DNA from: Chloroflexota bacterium
GTDB lineage: Bacteria > Chloroflexota > UBA6077 > JACQUR01
Assembly (NCBI GenBank): GCA_016210245.1
Contig: JACQUR010000370.1
Location: 1-6,343, forward strand
DNA: 6,343 nt
Reading direction: 5' to 3'
Shown here piece by piece: positions 5,630 through 6,343 of the stretch. Made by a program: the position numbers and the translations under genes. The notes under the pieces were generated by a model. That model was given only the letters and a program-made list of their open reading frames with translations. It did no database searches and was not told the origin of the DNA. Positions within the stretch are counted from its first letter, which is position 1; every line of letters starts with the position of its first letter.

Positions 5630-5707
5630 GGGAATGATGAATGATGAATGATGAATGGGTCCACTCATTCATCATTCATCATTCATCATTCGCCATTCAT
5701 CATTCCC
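5630..5707. repeat. heptamer palindrome (GAATGAT / ATTCATC units)
   Basis: Units of GAATGAT run from 5632 to 5657, and their exact reverse complement runs from 5666 to 5691, giving a 26-bp perfect inverted repeat with an 8-base loop. A further partial copy follows at 5694-5707. The outermost 14 bases at each end (GGGAATGATGAATG at 5630-5643 and its complement at 5694-5707) also match, so two pairings are possible. The element fills nearly the whole gap between the methyltransferase and the reductase genes. It supplies the methyltransferase stop codon (5700-5702) and ends against the reductase ribosome site. Confidence 0.9.
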
Positions 5708-6343
5708 GAATCTTCCTGCCCACGTAGAGCCCATAGCGGATGTATGGGAGGGACTGAAATGCCTTGATGGTGTAGCCGAGGAGATCCTTCCGCCAGAACA
5801 TGGCCTTCACCGCCGGATCGGTGAAAGCGGCGACGATGCTGGCGAAGTACTTGCGCGGGCCGTCGACCTGGAGATGGCTGAGCAACTGCTGCCACGGGCT
5901 GAAGCGGTGTAGGGTCGACGACACGTCTGAAAACCCGGCCGCCTCGAGGGCTGCCTGCCACTGAGCTTCCGGGCGAACCTGGATGCTGATGCCGAAGACG
6001 GGCGCGGAAAAGACCTCGGAGAGCCAGTCGCTCTCACGGACAGAAGTCAGCTCGTTGTCGCCGAAGACACCACCCGGTTTCAGGACTCTGCGCACCTCCG
6101 CCGCGACCCTGGTCGGCTCGCAGAACACGAGCACGGACTCGGCAATGGCGGCGTCGAAGCTGTTGGGCGCGAAGGGAAGCGCGTGCGCGTCCGCGACGAG
6201 CGTCGCCACCCGCGTGCTCGCGCCTGCTTCTCGGATTCTTCTCCTGGCCCATTCCAGGACCTTGGGCCGGAGGTCGATCGCGACCACGCGGGCATCGTAC
6301 TCTCTCGCCAGGAGACAGGCGGTGTAGCCCGTGCCGCAGCCGA
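5700..6343 (-). CDS. class I SAM-dependent methyltransferase, 5' end outside the window
   Basis: At least 213 residues of a Rossmann-fold methyltransferase (Methyltransf_11-like). The first visible codons, read from the right edge, give motif I GCGTGYTACLLA, then VVAIDLRP with the Asp that binds the SAM ribose, VADAHALPF and NSFDAAIAESVL (motifs II/III region), and RVLKPGGVFGDNE (post-motif block). The gene is open to the edge, so the GTG at 6287 falls after motif I and cannot be the true start. The C-terminal half, including WQQLLSHLQVDGPRKYF, is not something I can assign to a substrate class. The last codon and the TGA stop lie in the heptamer palindrome. Sampled lines are about 53-72% GC, mostly near 62%, clearly below the four-gene unit. 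Whether it is co-transcribed with that unit is unclear, because an 86-bp repeat-filled gap separates them. Confidence 0.88.
   Translation of the reverse strand, partial: GCGTGYTACLLAREYDARVVAIDLRPKVLEWARRRIREAGASTRVATLVADAHALPFAPNSFDAAIAESVLVFCEPTRVAAEVRRVLKPGGVFGDNELTSVRESDWLSEVFSAPVFGISIQVRPEAQWQAALEAAGFSDVSSTLHRFSPWQQLLSHLQVDGPRKYFASIVAAFTDPAVKAMFWRKDLLGYTIKAFQSLPYIRYGLYVGRKIRE

Overview
The window is a high-GC bacterial segment (about 60-75% or more by hand count of sampled lines) in which every convincing gene lies on the minus strand. It reads, in transcription order, from the right edge to the left. Frequent GTG/TTG starts, strong GGAGG-type ribosome sites, overlapping genes, and intergenic gaps packed with 7-bp tandem repeats arranged as inverted repeats suggest a GC-rich, repeat-rich lineage. 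Chloroflexota is my best guess, but no marker gene is present, so this is weak inference.

Right part (5700-6343): the 3' portion of a class I SAM-dependent methyltransferase whose start lies beyond the window. Its base composition is visibly less GC-rich than that of the next four genes. It ends inside a heptamer (GAATGAT/ATTCATC) palindrome at 5630-5707 that fills the whole gap to the next gene.

Centre (826-5613): a compact four-gene unit with gaps or overlaps of only a few bases. Its members are an ornithine cyclodeaminase/mu-crystallin-type NAD(P)H enzyme, a dihydroorotase/hydantoinase-like amidohydrolase, a class I/II PLP aminotransferase, and an M20 carbamoylase/allantoate-amidohydrolase-type metallohydrolase. 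Together they look like a small-molecule nitrogen catabolism or salvage module. One reading is ring opening of a cyclic ureide or amide, removal of the carbamoyl group, then transamination and ketimine/imino-acid chemistry. The substrate is unknown. The amidohydrolase has lost three of its usual metal-site residues (Lys to Glu, His to Tyr, His to Gln) while keeping HxH and the final Asp. The reductase has Pro where ornithine cyclodeaminase has its catalytic Asp. The module is therefore unlikely to be textbook hydantoin or ornithine metabolism.

Left part (1-825): a 288-bp gap with a 27-bp-stem hairpin, a further copy of one hairpin arm, and a second heptamer array (YTGGAGG). It is followed by a single-domain rhodanese with an intact Cys loop. 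At the left edge is a tandem array of a 39-bp unit (three copies seen, probably continuing outside the window). No RNA genes, transposases or CRISPR arrays were seen.
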